Counted from the stretch's first letter, positions 37,415-46,885 are shown. The stretch: DNA of 64,000 nucleotides from Streptomyces sp. NBC_01341 (GCF_035946055.1 NZ_CP108364.1:5332001-5396000), one strand, 5' to 3'. Notes: generated by a model not told the origin, from the letters alone. Translations and numbers: made by a program.

Positions 37415-38320
37415 TCACGGGGTCAGAACCCAGCGTCCGCGGCTGCCGCCGTCGCGGAGGGCCCGGTAGGCCGTCGCGGCCTCGGCGAGCGGGACCGCGC
37501 CCGCACGGCGTGCTTCGAGCCGTCCCTCTGCGGTCAGCCGCAGCATCTCGCGCAACCGGTCACCGTCCGGGACGACGACCGCGCTGACGACGGTGATGCC
37601 CCGCTCGGCCGGCGGCTCCGCACCGGGAAAGACGCCGGCGTACGTCCCCAGGTCGCGTACGGCGTTCAGAGCCGGGCCGTTGAGGCGCGCGGCATCCAGT
37701 ACCGCGTCGAAGCCCGTGACTCCCTCCAGAGTGCTGATCGCCTCCGTGGCTCCGGCCCGCACCAGGAAGTCCGCGTCAGAGGTGCGGGCGAGCCCGGTGA
37801 CGGACCAGCCGGCGAGCGCGGCGAGGGCCACCGCGTACCCCCCGACCCCACCGGCCGCTCCGGTGACCAGCAGGGTTCTGCCGCGGGAGGGGCCGAGCAG
37901 GCTGATGAGCTGGTCGGCGGTCAGCGAGTTGAGCGGGACCGTGGCCGCGTCCAGCAGGCCGACCCCTTCGGGCACGGGCGCCACGTCCGCCGCCGGCACG
38001 ATCACGTACTCCGCCGCCGCTCCGGCTGCCGAATGGGGTGCGTGGGGGAACGTCATCGCTGCCACCGGCATGCCGGCCGTCAGGTCGTGCACGCCGGGGC
38101 CCACCCTGTCCACGACGCCCGAGACGTCCAGCCCCAGCCCTCGAAGCCGCCCGTCGCCGATCGCGGGCGCGCGGCCGTCGACGGCGTGCAGATCCGCCGG
38201 GTTGACCGCGGCGCCCGCCATCCTGATGCGAACCTGCCCCGTGGCAGGCTCGGGATCGGGGAGGTGCTCGACTGATGCCCCACCTTGTCCTGCGGATGAC
38301 CCGACGACGATCGCGCGCAC
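37415..38320 (-). CDS. Zinc-independent MDR-family NADP-dependent quinone oxidoreductase
   Basis: A 301-residue medium-chain dehydrogenase/reductase. The N-terminal GroES-like domain shows GAAVNPADLHAVDGR and GLDVSGVVDRVGPGV; the nucleotide-binding motif is TGAAGGVGGYAVALA near 150. The zinc-binding cysteines of alcohol dehydrogenases are absent, pointing to the quinone reductase branch. The GTG start has a GAGAGA ribosome binding site. The long upstream frame is rejected because it runs through the operator cluster. It is divergent from a TetR gene, and both promoters probably share the three palindromic operators between them. Confidence 0.88.
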   Translation of the reverse strand: MRAIVVGSSAGQGGASVEHLPDPEPATGQVRIRMAGAAVNPADLHAVDGRAPAIGDGRLRGLGLDVSGVVDRVGPGVHDLTAGMPVAAMTFPHAPHSAAGAAAEYVIVPAADVAPVPEGVGLLDAATVPLNSLTADQLISLLGPSRGRTLLVTGAAGGVGGYAVALAALAGWSVTGLARTSDADFLVRAGATEAISTLEGVTGFDAVLDAARLNGPALNAVRDLGTYAGVFPGAEPPAERGITVVSAVVVPDGDRLREMLRLTAEGRLEARRAGAVPLAEAATAYRALRDGGSRGRWVLTP

Positions 38321-38428
38321 GGTTCTCTCCCTCTGTCGTTGTCCGTAGGTGGGCGCCGCGGCTCGTATCCCCGCCTGTCCGGCGGATCCATCGCACGCCG
38401 GGCATTGCTCCGTACTATGTCGGTGACA

Positions 38429-38498
38429 CCGGAGCGGCGCTCCGGAAGAGACTGTAACGGAGCGGTGCTCCGTTCGCCGAACGGAGCACCGCTCCGTC
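38429..38498. promoter_or_regulatory. Three palindromic operators in the quinone reductase-TetR intergenic region
   Basis: Three related palindromes with GGAGC-n3-GCTCC cores: CCGGAGCGGCGCTCCGG (38429-38445), AACGGAGCGGTGCTCCGTT (38456-38474) and AACGGAGCACCGCTCCGT (38480-38497). The last two are reverse complements of each other, so together they form a larger inverted repeat. They lie between the two divergent genes, the last ending 18 bp before the TetR start: the expected arrangement for autorepression and repression of the reductase. Confidence 0.8.
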
Positions 38499-38515
38499 CC
38501 ACGTGAGGTCATGAC

Positions 38516-39079
38516 ATGCCACCGACGAATCGCGCCGACGCGCTGAGAAACCGTGCCCTGCTGCTGGCGGCGGCCGGTGAGGTCATCGCCGAACACGGCA
38601 CCAACGCGTCACTTCGAGACGTCGCCCGCCGGGCCGGCGTGGGCATCGGCACGCTCTATCGCCATTTCCCCAACCGTGAAGTACTCCTTGAGGCGCTGCT
38701 CGACGCGAACTTCGACGCTCTGCGCGCCCGCGCCGACGGCCTGCTCGCATCCCCCGACCCGGAGGCGGCGCTCCTTGCGTGGCTCGAGGAAATGGCGGCC
38801 GGATCGGCGACGTACCAGGGTCTCCCCGAGTCGATCATGGACGCCCTCGCCAACGAGGAGTCGGGGCTGCACGAGGCATGCGACCGGATGAAGTCCGCCG
38901 GCGGCCGACTGCTCGAACGGGCGCAGGAAGCCGGCTCCATCCGGCCCGAACTCACCATCCGCGCGGTCATCGCGGTCGCTCTCGGCCTCTCGTGGGCCGC
39001 CCAGTACGCCTCCGACCTGTCCGAACAGGTCGGCCCACTGCTCCGCGCGGCGATCGTGGCATCCGGCGCGCGGGAGTGA
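38516..39079 (+). CDS. TetR-family repressor of the adjacent quinone reductase
   Basis: A 187-residue TetR regulator. The helix-turn-helix SLRDVARRAGVGIGTLYRHF followed by PNREVLLEALL lies at about residues 31-62. The C-terminal domain is of the common SbtR/TetR_C_33-like type. The divergent reductase and the three near-identical palindromes between them suggest a xenobiotic- or quinone-responsive switch (inference from layout). The ATG is supported by GAGGTC about eight bases upstream and by the operator ending just before it. Confidence 0.88.
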   Translation: MPPTNRADALRNRALLLAAAGEVIAEHGTNASLRDVARRAGVGIGTLYRHFPNREVLLEALLDANFDALRARADGLLASPDPEAALLAWLEEMAAGSATYQGLPESIMDALANEESGLHEACDRMKSAGGRLLERAQEAGSIRPELTIRAVIAVALGLSWAAQYASDLSEQVGPLLRAAIVASGARE

Positions 39080-39231
39080 CGGAGGCGGCCATCCTTCGGC
39101 GCCCACGTGTCGCACGGAGTGGAAGTGTGACGTGTCACAGACATCGCGGCGGTGCTGTGGGAACTTCAACTCTGCTACTCATCAGCTGAGTTGACGACGT
39201 CCAGTCCCGACGTGCGCGTGGAGAGGGTCGA
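39080..39231 (+). promoter_or_regulatory. Leader region of the oxygenase-methyltransferase-acyltransferase operon
   Basis: Two inverted repeats stand out: TGTGAC-GT-GTCACA at 39126-39139 and ACTCA-n5-TGAGT at 39177-39191, with TCAGCTGA at the centre of the second. Either could be an operator. A good ribosome binding site (GGAGAGGG) precedes the first gene. I could not assign -10/-35 boxes. The preceding TetR gene points the same way, so read-through is possible. Confidence 0.45.
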
Positions 39232-40101
39232 ATGAGCACTCTGCAAGCCATCACGCTCGACCAGGTGGTCGACACGGACCGCTACCCCCTGTCGGACCCG
39301 GAGAGTCCCGAATGCGAGGCGGTGGTCGCGCGGGCGCGCAGCGAACTGGACGCGGTCGGCTGCACCGTACTCCCCGACTTCATCCGGCCCGCACTCCACG
39401 AGGTCCTGCGACAGGAGTGCGCCGCCATCGCCCCGCAGGCGTACTTCGACGTGGAGACGGTGAACGTCTACAACATCGATGTGGACGCCGATCTGCCCGA
39501 GGACCACCCCGGACGGCGCACCTTCCAGCGCGGCAACGCCTTCGTCGCCCGCGACCGCGTGCCCGCGGACGCCCTCATCGGCCGGCTCTACGGCCACGAG
39601 CTGTTCCAGCGCTTCGTGGCCGGCTGCTTCGCGCTGCCCCGCCTGTACGAGCTCGCCGACCCGCTGTCGGGACTCGTGCTCAACGTCGTGCGCCCGGGAA
39701 TGGAGCACCCCTGGCATTTCGACACCAACGAGTACACGGTCAGCATGCTGACCCAGGAGGCCGAGAGCGGCGGCGACTTCGAGTACTGCCCGCACATCAG
39801 GTCCGCCGACGACGAACGGTTCGACGACGTCCGGGACGTCCTGGACGGCCGCGGCGGGCCGATGACCCGCCGTCTCCCGCTGAGGCCGGGCGACCTGCAG
39901 CTGTTCATGGGCCGCTATTCGCTGCACCGGGTCAGCCCCGTGCGGGGCGGCCGGGCGCGGCACAGCGCGATCTTCGCCTACAGCGAGCGCCCCGGCGTCA
40001 TCGGGAGCGTGGCCCGCACCAGGCAGCTCTTCGGCCGCGTGCTGCCCGAGCACCGTGCCGCGGAGGGCCGGGCGGTGCGGGGGGACCGGCTGCTGGACTG
40101 A
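39232..40101 (+). CDS. BesD-type Fe(II)/2-oxoglutarate-dependent oxygenase
   Basis: A 289-residue enzyme with the facial triad of Fe(II)/2OG oxygenases: HFD at residues 162-164 in PWHFDTNEYTVSMLTQ, the distal histidine at about 232 in GRYSLHRVSPV, and the 2OG-binding arginine at about 243. The HxDTNEY signature and following GGDFEYCPHIRS resemble the family that includes the amino-acid halogenase BesD (from memory). Because the metal-binding aspartate is present rather than glycine, hydroxylation and not halogenation is predicted. It is the first gene of a compact operon, 52 bp before the methyltransferase. The substrate, perhaps a free amino acid, is inference. Confidence 0.8.
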   Translation: MSTLQAITLDQVVDTDRYPLSDPESPECEAVVARARSELDAVGCTVLPDFIRPALHEVLRQECAAIAPQAYFDVETVNVYNIDVDADLPEDHPGRRTFQRGNAFVARDRVPADALIGRLYGHELFQRFVAGCFALPRLYELADPLSGLVLNVVRPGMEHPWHFDTNEYTVSMLTQEAESGGDFEYCPHIRSADDERFDDVRDVLDGRGGPMTRRLPLRPGDLQLFMGRYSLHRVSPVRGGRARHSAIFAYSERPGVIGSVARTRQLFGRVLPEHRAAEGRAVRGDRLLD

Positions 40102-40153
40102 CGGACTTCTCCAGACCACGGCCCAGCCACGCGATCCACCAAGGAGAAGCCCC

Positions 40154-40960
40154 TTGCGCCTCGACGCGACCGGAAAAGTCTCGCTGGACCACATCTACAC
40201 CGCACCCGATCCCCGGACGTACTTCCGGGAACTGCGCCCCCTCGGCTACTGCGTGCCCCAACTGGCCAAGCCCTACTTCGAGAAGCTCGTCAAGGAGTAC
40301 CGGGAGACCGAACAGGTCACCGCCCCACGGGTGCTGGACATCGGCTGCTCGTACGGGATCAACGCGGCCCTGCTGAAGTACGACCTCACGATGGACGAGC
40401 TCTACGCACGCTACGACGGCACCGGCCCCACCACCCGCGAAGGGCTCCTGGCGCGCGACCAGGACCTCTCCCGCTCCCGCAGCCCCGCGAACGGCCTGCG
40501 CTTCACCGGCCTGGACGCCTCCACCGGGGCCCTGGCCTACGCCCGCGAGGCCGGCTTCCTCGACGACACCGTCCACGCCGACCTGGAGACGTACGACCCC
40601 ACCCCGGAGCAGCGCGCCCGGCTCGCCGGCACCGACCTGGTGATCTCGACCGGATGCATCGGCTACGTCACCGAACGCACGCTCGTCCGTGTCGTCCGCG
40701 CGCAGGACGGCCGACTCCCGTGGATGGCGCACTTCGTCCTGCGCATGTTCCCCTTCGCCCCCGTCGAGCAGGCCCTGGCGGAACTGGGCTACCGCACGAT
40801 CACGGTCGACGGGGTCTTCAGGCAGCGGCGGTTCGCCGGACCCCAGGAACAGCGACGGGTCCTGGACGGCATGGCCGCGGCCGAGGTGGACGCGAGCGGA
40901 CTGGAGGAGGATGGCTGGCTCTACGCCCAGCTCCACCTCTCCACGCCCCGGAACCGGTAG
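40154..40960 (+). CDS. Class I SAM-dependent methyltransferase
   Basis: A 268-residue methyltransferase with the SAM motif VLDIGCSYGINAALL at about 60-74 and a second acidic motif FTGLDAST. The C-terminal half (HFVLRMFPFAPVEQALAELG) does not place it in a named subfamily, so O-, N- or C-methylation is open. The start is a TTG with AAGGAG seven bases upstream; no ATG or GTG fits, and the longer frame runs back into the oxygenase gene. It is the middle gene of the operon, 38 bp before the acyltransferase. Confidence 0.8.
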   Translation: MRLDATGKVSLDHIYTAPDPRTYFRELRPLGYCVPQLAKPYFEKLVKEYRETEQVTAPRVLDIGCSYGINAALLKYDLTMDELYARYDGTGPTTREGLLARDQDLSRSRSPANGLRFTGLDASTGALAYAREAGFLDDTVHADLETYDPTPEQRARLAGTDLVISTGCIGYVTERTLVRVVRAQDGRLPWMAHFVLRMFPFAPVEQALAELGYRTITVDGVFRQRRFAGPQEQRRVLDGMAAAEVDASGLEEDGWLYAQLHLSTPRNR

Positions 40961-40998
40961 ATCCCATTCCCGCCCTACTCACCGAGAAGAGAGCCGCA

Positions 40999-42810
40999 TT
41001 GAACGTCAGTCAGGAAGCAGCAGCCGGAGCGACCTTCGCCCGTGAGGGCAGTCTGCCGAAGGTGCCGCTGCCCACACTGGAGGCGAGCTGTGAGAGGTTC
41101 CTCGCCTGGTGCGCCCCCTTGCTGACCGAGGAGGAGCGGGCGGCCACCGAGGCCGAGGTCGCCGCCTTCCTGCGGCCCGGCGGCCCCGGCAGGACGCTGC
41201 ACGCGGCGCTGGAGGAGTACGACGCGACGGAGGGGGTGCACAGCTGGCTCGACACCTTCTGGCCGTACCGCTACCTCGGCCGCCGGGACCGCATCGCTCT
41301 CAACGCCAACTTCTTCTTCCTCTTCCAGGACACCGGCCAGGGACAGCTCGACCGCGCCGCCGGGCTCGTCGCCGGGGCGCTCCACTACAAGCGGCGCCTC
41401 GACGAGGGGCTCGTCGCGCCGGTGGAACAGCGCGGGGTGCCGCAGTCCATGGTGCAGAACAAGTACCTCTTCTCCACCACGCGCATCCCCGGAGTGCCGC
41501 TGGACACCGTGCGCGCCCCGTACAGCGAGCAGGCGCCCGGGCCCTCCGCGGCCCGGCACATCGTCGTGTTCTTCCGCGGCACCATGTTCCGCCTGGACGT
41601 CATCGGCCCCGACGGCGTCCCGCACAGCCTCGACGAGATCGAAGGGGGGCTGCGCGCGGTGACCAAGGCCGACGTCCACACGGCGGACGAGGACCGGGCA
41701 GGTCACCTCACCACCATGGCACGGGCCGAGTGGGCGGCCACGCGGCAGGAACTGCTGGCCGGGGACCCGGCCAACGCCAGGACGCTGGACGACATCGAGA
41801 CCGCCCTCTTCTGCGTCTGCCTGGAGGACTTCGCACCCGGGGACACCCAGCAGACCTGCGACGAACTGCTGCACGGAGACCGGGGAAACCGGTGGTTCGA
41901 CAAGGCCGTCTCCTTCGTCGTCTACGCGGACGGCCGGGCCGGCATCAACGTCGAGCACTGCGAGCTGGACGGGACGACCATCCTCAGCTTCACCGACGCG
42001 CTGCTCGGCACCCCGCCCGAGGAGCACTCCCGCCGCTCCGGCGCCCGCCCCCAGGGGCAGCCGGTCCCGCAGCCGCTCACCTTCGGGCTGGACGCGCCCC
42101 TGAGGGCCCGGGTACGCACCGCCGCGGACGCGTTCGCCGCGTACGGGCGGGACACCGCCACCACCACCGTGTCCTTCGGGGACTTCGGCAGCACCGCGGC
42201 CAAGGCGCTCGGGGTGTCCCCGGACGCGTTCGTGCAGACCGCGTACCAGTTGGCCCACCAGCGCGCCAAGGGGCACTTGGGGGCGACGTACGAGTCCATC
42301 GCCACCCGGCAGTTCCGCCACGGCCGAACCGAGGCGATGCGGGTGGTGACCCCCGAGATGCCGGCCTTCGTCGCGGCGATGGAGGACCCCCTGGCGGACC
42401 GCGACGCCCGCCGCGCCGCGTTCCGGGCCGCCGCGGCGGCGCACGTCGCCCGGGCGAAGGAGTGCCAGGCCGGCGCCGCGCCCGAGCAGCACCTCTGGGA
42501 ACTGGAACTGATCCAGCGCCGCCGGGGCGAGGAGCTCGGCGTCGGCGAACAGCCCTCCTTGTACCGCTCCCCGGGCTGGCTGACCATGCGGGACGACTAC
42601 CTGAGCACGAGCTCGGCACCGTCCGAGAACATCCAGTACTTCGGCTTCGGCTCCACGAGCAGCCGCTGCATCGGCGTGGCCTACGTCCTGCTCCCGCAGC
42701 GGTTCAACCTCTACCTGAGCACCCCGCGCACGGTCGCCGACCAGATGCACGCCTTCGCGGACCGGCTTCGCGAGGCGGTCAGGGAACTGCGGGACCTCCT
42801 GGCGGACTGA
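40999..42810 (+). CDS. Carnitine/choline O-acyltransferase family protein
   Basis: A 603-residue protein of the carnitine acyltransferase family, which moves acyl groups between CoA and the hydroxyl of carnitine-like compounds. Family features are the N-terminal LPKVPLPTLEASCERFLAWC, the catalytic histidine at about residue 320 in NVEHCELDGTT, and the C-terminal substrate-binding segment LSTSSAPSENIQYFGFG with the STS-type motif (about 536-553). Length matches the family. It starts with TTG, with GAGAG upstream. Such enzymes are common in eukaryotes and uncommon in bacteria. Its place behind an oxygenase and a methyltransferase suggests the acyl acceptor is made by those enzymes. Confidence 0.85.
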   Translation: MNVSQEAAAGATFAREGSLPKVPLPTLEASCERFLAWCAPLLTEEERAATEAEVAAFLRPGGPGRTLHAALEEYDATEGVHSWLDTFWPYRYLGRRDRIALNANFFFLFQDTGQGQLDRAAGLVAGALHYKRRLDEGLVAPVEQRGVPQSMVQNKYLFSTTRIPGVPLDTVRAPYSEQAPGPSAARHIVVFFRGTMFRLDVIGPDGVPHSLDEIEGGLRAVTKADVHTADEDRAGHLTTMARAEWAATRQELLAGDPANARTLDDIETALFCVCLEDFAPGDTQQTCDELLHGDRGNRWFDKAVSFVVYADGRAGINVEHCELDGTTILSFTDALLGTPPEEHSRRSGARPQGQPVPQPLTFGLDAPLRARVRTAADAFAAYGRDTATTTVSFGDFGSTAAKALGVSPDAFVQTAYQLAHQRAKGHLGATYESIATRQFRHGRTEAMRVVTPEMPAFVAAMEDPLADRDARRAAFRAAAAAHVARAKECQAGAAPEQHLWELELIQRRRGEELGVGEQPSLYRSPGWLTMRDDYLSTSSAPSENIQYFGFGSTSSRCIGVAYVLLPQRFNLYLSTPRTVADQMHAFADRLREAVRELRDLLAD

Positions 42811-42871
42811 CCCCGAGGAGCTGCCACCGGAGCCGGTGCCCCGCCGACGCCTTCAGCGTGTACGAACGACA

Positions 42872-42931
42872 TCAGGGCCTCCCGGCCCCGCTCGGTTCGA
42901 TTCGCGTCTCCGAGCTGCCGGGAAGCCCTGA
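42872..42931 (+). terminator. Hairpin after the acyltransferase gene
   Basis: A 15-bp stem with one mismatch (TCAGGGCCTCCCGGC / GCCGGGAAGCCCTGA) and a 30-base loop lies 61 bp after the acyltransferase stop. It probably ends the operon. The rest of the gap before the converging secreted protein gene holds nothing recognisable. Confidence 0.5.
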
Positions 42932-43024
42932 CTTCATGCCCTCACCGCCGGACGATCACCCGCCAGGAACGTGTCCGGCCTGCGCGTTCCAGGAGCGGTC
43001 GAGATACGGCTTCTCGGGCAAGTC

Positions 43025-43435
43025 CTAATACTGGGGATGCGCCCAAGCCGAGCAGGCGTCACCACCGAACCCATTCGGTCCGCAGACCCTGAATGAAGTG
43101 ACATCCCGGGAAAGAGTTGTGGATGCTGAACTGCGGGCCGGGCCATAAATCTTGTGCATGGTTGCGTCGCCGTTCAGGTAGTAGTCGGCGTGAGCTCCGG
43201 AATTATTCGACCAGACCCAGATCCAGCTCGTCACTCCGGGGCCCGCTGTGCTGTTGTTGACCTGAGCCTGGTAGTCGGCACTGTCAACACCGGTATCGAC
43301 ATGCTTGGACACCGAACAGGCATAGCCGCAGTCAGCCGCCGCCGAGGCTGAGGCGGGGGACGAAGCAAGGGTCAGCCCTGCGACGGTCATCCCGGTGGCT
43401 ACGGCAGCTGCTCGGGTTATTGTTTTCAGCTTCAT
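43025..43435 (-). CDS. Small secreted four-cysteine protein of unknown function
   Basis: A 136-residue exported protein. The signal peptide (MKLKTITRAAAVATGMTVAG onward) ends in SASASA-A near residue 33. The mature ~100 residues contain four cysteines (ADCGYACS, RVCGPNGFGGDACS) likely paired as two disulfides, and Trp/Asn-rich strands (SWIWVWSNNSG). No family is recognised. The ATG is preferred over a TTG one codon upstream. Codon use is looser than in neighbours, as for the secreted protein at 16-17 kb, suggesting an accessory gene. It converges on the acyltransferase operon. Confidence 0.7.
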   Translation of the reverse strand: MKLKTITRAAAVATGMTVAGLTLASSPASASAAADCGYACSVSKHVDTGVDSADYQAQVNNSTAGPGVTSWIWVWSNNSGAHADYYLNGDATMHKIYGPARSSASTTLSRDVTSFRVCGPNGFGGDACSAWAHPQY

Positions 43436-43653
43436 CAACTCACTCGCCTACGTCAAAAAGAGGTTCTTGTGGTCGCAAAAGAAATGGCCAGGTACTTTCA
43501 GCTGGAATTTGCTCACCAGTGTTCGAAAGCCCCGTGATCAACTCCTGCGTATCGACAGTAGGACACGCCGAACCAAGGCTCCACTCGTTTTGACGGTTTC
43601 ATGTCGTCAAGAAGTCATAGTTATCCTCGGTCCTTCCGTCGACCCTCATACGA
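43436..43653. other. Gene-free region upstream of the small secreted protein
   Basis: This AT-richer stretch holds the probable promoter and leader of the small secreted protein gene on the reverse strand. No gene, RNA or clear operator was recognised in it. Confidence 0.45.
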
Positions 43654-43700
43654 CAGCGAGGGCTGGTTCCCCCCGAGGTAGGGGGAACCAGCCCTCGCTG
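43654..43700 (-). terminator. glnA terminator hairpin
   Basis: A perfect 20-bp stem (CAGCGAGGGCTGGTTCCCCC and its reverse complement) with a 7-base loop lies about 140 bp beyond the glnA stop. This is one of the strongest hairpins in the window and probably the glnA terminator. Confidence 0.8.
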
Positions 43701-43839
43701 CTGAATCTGACGTCGAGGCAGGGACCGCCGGACCGGCCTCAGCCTGGAGAACCAGGGGCTTCAACGAGAAACACAGGAGAGTGTCTCTGCGGGGCACACC
43801 ACGTTCCCGGCTCCGGTCAAGGGCACCCGCCCCTGCGTC

Positions 43840-45249
<1,410 letters not shown>

Positions 45250-45348
45250 CCAACTCCTCCTACTCCCGACCCGGGAAAGGGCGGGGTTGCAGCTCGTCTG
45301 TGTGGCCAGTGCGGTGGCACACGCTGGACCCGACCTTAGGCAGAAGGG

Positions 45349-45387
45349 ATTTCTCCAGCATGACCCATTTGTTTCGCACAAGTTAAC
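45349..45387 (-). promoter_or_regulatory. GlnR box pair upstream of glnA
   Basis: Read toward glnA: GTTAAC n6 GAAAC, then six bases, then GTCAT n6 GAAAT. This is two adjacent copies of the gTnAc-n6-GaAAc element bound by GlnR, spaced by whole turns, at the position known for glnA in S. coelicolor (from memory). Confidence 0.8.
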
Positions 45388-45471
45388 CAGCCCGGTTGCC
45401 TGCGGCACCTCGGCGACGTGTTCCGTGCCCCGCCCGGCCAGGTGCAAACGTGGGCGCAGTACCGTGGTCCG

Positions 45472-45939
45472 GTGGACAACAGGCAAGCAATCGGATCGTG
45501 GCTCTCGGGGCCGCGCGCGGCGGCCGAGGAGATGGGCGCCGACTTCGGTTACCGGGGCGAGCGCCTCGGTCTGCCCCAGGAGGGGCCGGGGTCGATCGCC
45601 CCGCTCGGCCGGCGTTTCGGGGCCCTCTTCATCGACTGGATCGTGTGCATGGTGATCGCATACGGCCTGCTCGCTCGCGGTGACCAGCAGGTGGCGGGGA
45701 ACTGGGCGCTCGGCGTCTTCCTCGTCATGAGCCTGCTGACGGTCGGAACCATCGGTTCAACCCCGGGTAAGCGGATCATGGGCCTGCGGGTCGTCGCCGA
45801 GGACGGCGGGCGGCTCGGGACCGTGAGGGTCGCCCTGCGGAGCGTACTGCTCCTCCTGGTCATCCCGGCCATCGTCTGGGACCGCGACAGCCGGGGCCTC
45901 CACGACCGGCTGGCGCGCGCCGTGCAGGTCCGTATCTGA
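45472..45939 (+). CDS. RDD-family small membrane protein
   Basis: A 155-residue protein with an RDD domain: [20 protein letters not shown] with the arginine-aspartate pair, a second hydrophobic segment ([17 protein letters not shown]), the [13 protein letters not shown] motif and a third span ([13 protein letters not shown]), ending in [10 protein letters not shown]. Function unknown; RDD proteins are often linked to transport or to neighbouring enzymes. The GTG ([10 protein letters not shown]) is chosen because known relatives begin [10 protein letters not shown]. It is divergent from glnA. Confidence 0.88.
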   Translation: MDNRQAIGSWLSGPRAAAEEMGADFGYRGERLGLPQEGPGSIAPLGRRFGALFIDWIVCMVIAYGLLARGDQQVAGNWALGVFLVMSLLTVGTIGSTPGKRIMGLRVVAEDGGRLGTVRVALRSVLLLLVIPAIVWDRDSRGLHDRLARAVQVRI

Positions 45940-46089
45940 GCCGTCCGCATCCCGGACACCCGGGTGCGCGGCGCTCCGCACTCCACACGCCGACCGCGAG
46001 CCTGGGCCGGCTGCGGGCGGCCCCCGCCCGTGGCGCCACGGGACAGGACGCCGGGACACGGCGCCGGGGGAGACACAGGGACAGCGAAA

Positions 46090-46129
46090 CGGTGCGGCCC
46101 CGGACGAGATCTCGTCCGGGGCCGCACCG
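46090..46129. terminator. Bidirectional terminator between RDD and DUF4191 genes
   Basis: A perfect 40-bp palindrome (CGGTGCGGCCCCGGACGAGA and its reverse complement) sits between two converging genes, 18 bp from the DUF4191 stop. It almost certainly ends both transcripts. Confidence 0.85.
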
Positions 46130-46147
46130 CTTCACGCTTCCGCGGTA

Positions 46148-46855
46148 TCAGCGCATCTTTCCGCCGCGCGGCATCCGCATGCCCTTCGGCATCGGGCCCT
46201 TCGGCAGCGGCATGTTGCTCATCAGGTCACCCATCGCGCGCAGCCGGTCGTTGGCGGCGGTCACCTGCGGACCGGTGAGGACCCGCGGGAGCTTCAGCAT
46301 CCTGGTGCGCACCTTCTTCAGCGGCACCTGGCCCTCGCCGTCGCCGACGATGATGTCGTGCACGGGTACGTCGACCACGATGCGGGCCATCCGCTTCTTC
46401 TCGGCGGCCAGGAGGCTCTTCACCCGGTTCGGGTTGCCCTCGGCCACGAGCACGATCCCCGCCTTGCCGACCGCCCGGTGGACGACGTCCTGGCTCCGGT
46501 TCATCGCGACCGCCGGAGTCGTGGTCCAGCCGCGGCCGACACGGTCCAGCACCGCCGCAGCGGCGCCCGGCTGTCCCTCCATCTGCCCGAAGGCCGCCCG
46601 CTCCGCGCGGCGTCCGAAGATGATCGCCATCGCGAGGAACGCCAGTACGAAGCCCAGGATGCCCGCGTAGACCGGGTGACCGATCAGGAAACCGATGGCG
46701 AGGAGGACACCGAAGGTGATGATTCCCACACCCGCGACGACGAGACCCACTTTGGGGTCCGACCGCCTGGTCATCTTGTAGGTCAGGGCGATCTGCTTGA
46801 GCCGCCCCGCGTTCTCGGCGCTGTCCGCGCCGTCAGTGTTTGCCTTCCTCGCCAT
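46148..46855 (-). CDS. DUF4191 membrane protein
   Basis: A 235-residue actinobacterial protein with a polar N-terminus, two adjacent membrane spans (about 37-60 and 63-80) and a soluble domain with the conserved AVLDRVGRGWTTTPAVAMNRSQD, GKAGIVLVAEGNPNRV and RTRMLKLPRVLTGPQV segments. It ends in a Met/Pro/Lys-rich tail. This is DUF4191, function unknown; in actinobacteria it is regularly found beside glnA and lipA, as here. Confidence 0.88.
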   Translation of the reverse strand: MARKANTDGADSAENAGRLKQIALTYKMTRRSDPKVGLVVAGVGIITFGVLLAIGFLIGHPVYAGILGFVLAFLAMAIIFGRRAERAAFGQMEGQPGAAAAVLDRVGRGWTTTPAVAMNRSQDVVHRAVGKAGIVLVAEGNPNRVKSLLAAEKKRMARIVVDVPVHDIIVGDGEGQVPLKKVRTRMLKLPRVLTGPQVTAANDRLRAMGDLMSNMPLPKGPMPKGMRMPRGGKMR

Positions 46856-46885
46856 GCAGCGAAGTTTACGTGGCCCGGAGGTGAC

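Noticed and set aside
39126-39139. TGTGA/TCACA repeat as a CRP (cAMP receptor protein) site
   Set aside because: The spacing is four bases rather than the six of the CRP consensus, so only a generic inverted repeat is claimed.
39232-40101. The oxygenase as a halogenase
   Set aside because: The iron-binding aspartate is present; halogenases of this family have glycine or alanine there.
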